DNA of 64,000 nt from DT-110 sp964342305. GTDB lineage: Bacteria > Bacteroidota > Bacteroidia > Chitinophagales > Saprospiraceae. Every line of letters begins with the position of its first letter. Position 1 is the first letter of the stretch. Shown here piece after piece: positions 62,242-64,000 of the stretch. The notes below the pieces were generated by a model. That model saw only the letters and a list, made by a program, of their open reading frames with translations, had not been told where the DNA came from and did not search any database. The stretch is from NCBI GenBank assembly GCA_964342305.1, contig CAYFGK010000008.1, positions 1 to 64,000 of the forward strand, written 5' to 3'. The translations under genes were made by a program, and so were the position numbers.

Positions 62242-62909
62242 CCAGCACCGGCGACGACGATCACGATCTCCCCTTTGACGACGCCCTCGCCTTCACCGTA
62301 ATAGGCGATCAACTCCGCCAGGGTGCCGCGCCTGATCTCTTCGTGGACTTTGGTAAGCTCCCGGCAAACGCAGGCCTGGCGGCCGGAACCGCAGTGCTCC
62401 TGCAGTTGCTCCAGGCATTTGACCAGGCGATAAGGCGATTCGAACAGGGCGAAGGTGTGCGGTAATTCGGCCAGGTATTTCAGGCGGGTCTGGCGGCCCT
62501 TTTTGTGGGGCAGGAATCCCTCGAAATGAAAGCGGTCGCAGGGGAGACCCGAGCCCACCAGTGCCAGCACAAATGAGGTCGCGCCCGGTAGCACCACTAC
62601 GGGAACCTCCGCCTCCGCACAGGCCCGAACCAGCAAAAAGCCGGGATCGGAAATACCGGGGGTGCCGGCATCCGAGATCAGGGCCATAGTCATACCGGTT
62701 TGTAGTTCTTCCAGCAGGGCGGGAACGGCTTTATGCTCGTTGTGCGCATGGTGCGCGCGCAGGGGCGTTTCGATTCCGAAGTGCTGAAGGAGCTTGCGGG
62801 ACGTTCGGGTATCTTCGGCCAGGATGACATCGACCTCCCGGAGCACGTCGAGGGCGCGCAGCGTGATGTCTTTCAGATTACCAATGGGGGTCGGAACGAG
62901 GTATAACAA
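62238..62909 (-). CDS. rsmI: 16S rRNA (cytidine(1402)-2'-O)-methyltransferase
   Basis: A 223-aa SAM-dependent methyltransferase of the tetrapyrrole-methylase fold modifying C1402 in the ribosomal decoding centre. It starts with LYLVPTPIGNLKDITLRALDVL, has LAEDTRTSRKLL and the SAM-binding ALISDAGTPGISDPGF, then LPGATSFVLALVGSGLP. The only plausible start is a TTG at 62909, 14 bases after the purS stop; no ATG fits the conserved N-terminus. It is probably read with pssA and purS. Confidence 0.96.
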   Translation of the reverse strand: MLYLVPTPIGNLKDITLRALDVLREVDVILAEDTRTSRKLLQHFGIETPLRAHHAHNEHKAVPALLEELQTGMTMALISDAGTPGISDPGFLLVRACAEAEVPVVVLPGATSFVLALVGSGLPCDRFHFEGFLPHKKGRQTRLKYLAELPHTFALFESPYRLVKCLEQLQEHCGSGRQACVCRELTKVHEEIRRGTLAELIAYYGEGEGVVKGEIVIVVAGAG

Positions 62910-62923
62910 AGCGATGGTGTGGG

Positions 62924-63184
62924 TTAGGCTTCCTCGGCCACCTTCAGTTCGAAGGTATAGGATTCCATAATCAGATTAGCCAACAGTTTTTTGCAGGCGG
63001 TATCCACTTTTTCGCGGGCGGCCTCTTCGCTGTCGGCCTCCACGTTCATCAGTATGTGTTTACCGATACGCACATCCTCGATACCGTCGATGTGCAGGTG
63101 CTTCATATTATTAGCTACCGTTTTGCCCTGTGGATCCAGTAACTCCTTGTGGGGCATAATGTCAATTTCAGCAACGTATTTCAT
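62924..63184 (-). CDS. purS: phosphoribosylformylglycinamidine synthase PurS subunit
   Basis: An 86-aa protein: the small PurS component that bridges PurL and PurQ in the formylglycinamidine ribonucleotide step of purine synthesis. Family signature: VAEIDIMPHKELLDPQGKTV, then DVRIGKHILMNV and TACKKLLANLIMESYTFEL. The ATG at 63184 overlaps the pssA stop by ATGA; a longer frame to 63331 only covers pssA sequence. purL and purQ are not in the window. Confidence 0.95.
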   Translation of the reverse strand: MKYVAEIDIMPHKELLDPQGKTVANNMKHLHIDGIEDVRIGKHILMNVEADSEEAAREKVDTACKKLLANLIMESYTFELKVAEEA

Positions 63185-63885
63185 GACGTCTTTTTTCGGG
63201 TTGTCCAATACTGCCCCAGTGAAAGTAAAATGTACAATACCATGATGGGCAGCAATGCCAATTCGCGCAGCCCGATCAGGGCAACTACGGCAATGGCAGC
63301 AAAGATAAACTTTATCTCGTTGCCTCCCCACCGCCGTGCTTTGAATTTCAGGCTAAACATCGGTAGCTCGGCCACCATGAGGTACGACAGCAGCGCGATC
63401 AGGGGATAGAGCAAATAGCTCTCGCTAAAAAGACTGGCTAGCCCAAAAGCATCCTGATCGATCCACAGGAAATACCCAACCACCAGCAGGGTACAGGCCG
63501 GAGTGGGCATACCGATAAATCCCATTTCCTGTCGGGTGTCGAGATTGAAAGACCCCAGACGATAGGCCGCAAAGGCAGTAAGTACAAACGCGGGTACCGC
63601 TGCCCAGTCCACGGCCGGTGTATCGCGAAGTAGTGTGTACAGAATGACGCCCGGCACCAGGCCGAAGGATATGACATCAGCCAGGGAATCGAGTTGTTTG
63701 CCGAGTTCCGATTGCACACCCAATGCTCGCGCTACCAGTCCGTCGGCGAAATCAGCCAGGCCGGATACCACCACGAGCACGATACCTAATTCCGACTGTC
63801 CGTGGAGAAAGGCTACCACAGCCGTACTTCCGGCCATCAGGTTAATTAAAGTCACTACATTGGGAATCAGGGATCGATCTAACAT
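63181..63885 (-). CDS. pssA: CDP-diacylglycerol-serine O-phosphatidyltransferase
   Basis: A 234-aa inner-membrane enzyme joining CDP-diacylglycerol and serine into phosphatidylserine, the precursor of phosphatidylethanolamine. The CDP-alcohol phosphatidyltransferase motif DGx2ARx8Gx3Dx3D is present as DFADGLVARALGVQSELGKQLDSLAD. About seven hydrophobic segments follow. It is the first gene of the pssA-purS-rsmI unit and ends with an ATGA overlap into purS. Upstream bases 63886-64000 show no further gene. Confidence 0.96.
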   Translation of the reverse strand: MLDRSLIPNVVTLINLMAGSTAVVAFLHGQSELGIVLVVVSGLADFADGLVARALGVQSELGKQLDSLADVISFGLVPGVILYTLLRDTPAVDWAAVPAFVLTAFAAYRLGSFNLDTRQEMGFIGMPTPACTLLVVGYFLWIDQDAFGLASLFSESYLLYPLIALLSYLMVAELPMFSLKFKARRWGGNEIKFIFAAIAVVALIGLRELALLPIMVLYILLSLGQYWTTRKKTS

Positions 63886-64000
63886 TTGATTTATTTACTG
63901 GATAGGGACCCAACCATTTATCCCGATTACCCCCTCTAACTCATGGGGATTGGATAACAACGGACACTTAGCCGTTTAAGAAAACGTTAATCAGGTAGTT

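Noticed and set aside
1..64000. tRNA and rRNA genes
   Set aside because: I looked for T-loop GGTTCRANYCC-type sequences with pairing acceptor stems and for rRNA core words; no convincing candidate was found.

Overview
The window looks like a chromosomal segment of a Bacteroidota member, most likely a Lewinella-like Saprospirales relative. The lineage is inferred from the gene families; no rRNA or other marker is present. The supporting signs are a very large secreted protein with a type IX secretion (Por) tail, a TonB-dependent receptor with a carboxypeptidase-like N-terminal domain, membrane-anchored LytTR and AraC regulators, many small lipoproteins with an early lipobox, weak Shine-Dalgarno sequences, and a mid-50s GC feel. 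I found no tRNA, rRNA, CRISPR array, integrase or transposase.

Layout. 0.2-12.2 kb: AraC-type membrane regulator, lipoprotein alpha/beta hydrolase, a 1609-aa T9SS-secreted protein, acyltransferase, LytTR regulator, a conserved protein of unsettled function, and a HepT/MntA toxin-antitoxin pair. 12.3-16.4 kb: mnmG, a four-helix membrane protein, an AT-rich island and a lytic transglycosylase. 16.4-17.4 kb: a gene-free kilobase rich in inverted repeats. 17.4-23.1 kb: a tight minus-strand operon encoding a YnjBCD-type ABC importer (substrate-binding protein, two separate permeases, ATPase) with a beta-propeller lactonase-like lipoprotein and a radical SAM protein. 23.2-24.6 kb: an AbiE toxin-antitoxin pair. 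24.6-32.3 kb: TonB-dependent receptor, DUF2064 transferase, class V aminotransferase and nadE, separated by repeat-rich spacers. 32.4-34.2 kb: a tandem array of small genes, each preceded by the same hairpin module. 34.3-42.1 kb: dnaX, a Crp/Fnr regulator, a UvrD-type helicase-nuclease and a GT4 glycosyltransferase. 42.3-64 kb: housekeeping and catabolic genes including mtaB, a surface-antigen barrel, an ECF sigma factor with a small partner, clpP, a uracil-DNA glycosylase, several hydrolases, an 11-repeat BNR propeller protein, a fused double GH29 fucosidase, and rsmI-purS-pssA.

The most unusual aspect is the amount of short interspersed palindromic repeat DNA: at least seven families, most with two to four copies. 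In two families the stop codon of the neighbouring gene lies inside the repeat (clpP, rsmI and the HD-domain gene in one; an esterase and the BNR protein in the other). One repeat has apparently inserted into another. The second highlight is dnaX, which carries a run of nine A residues at the end of its ATPase/clamp-loader part; a slip by one base in either direction runs into a stop within a few codons, as expected for programmed production of a short gamma form.
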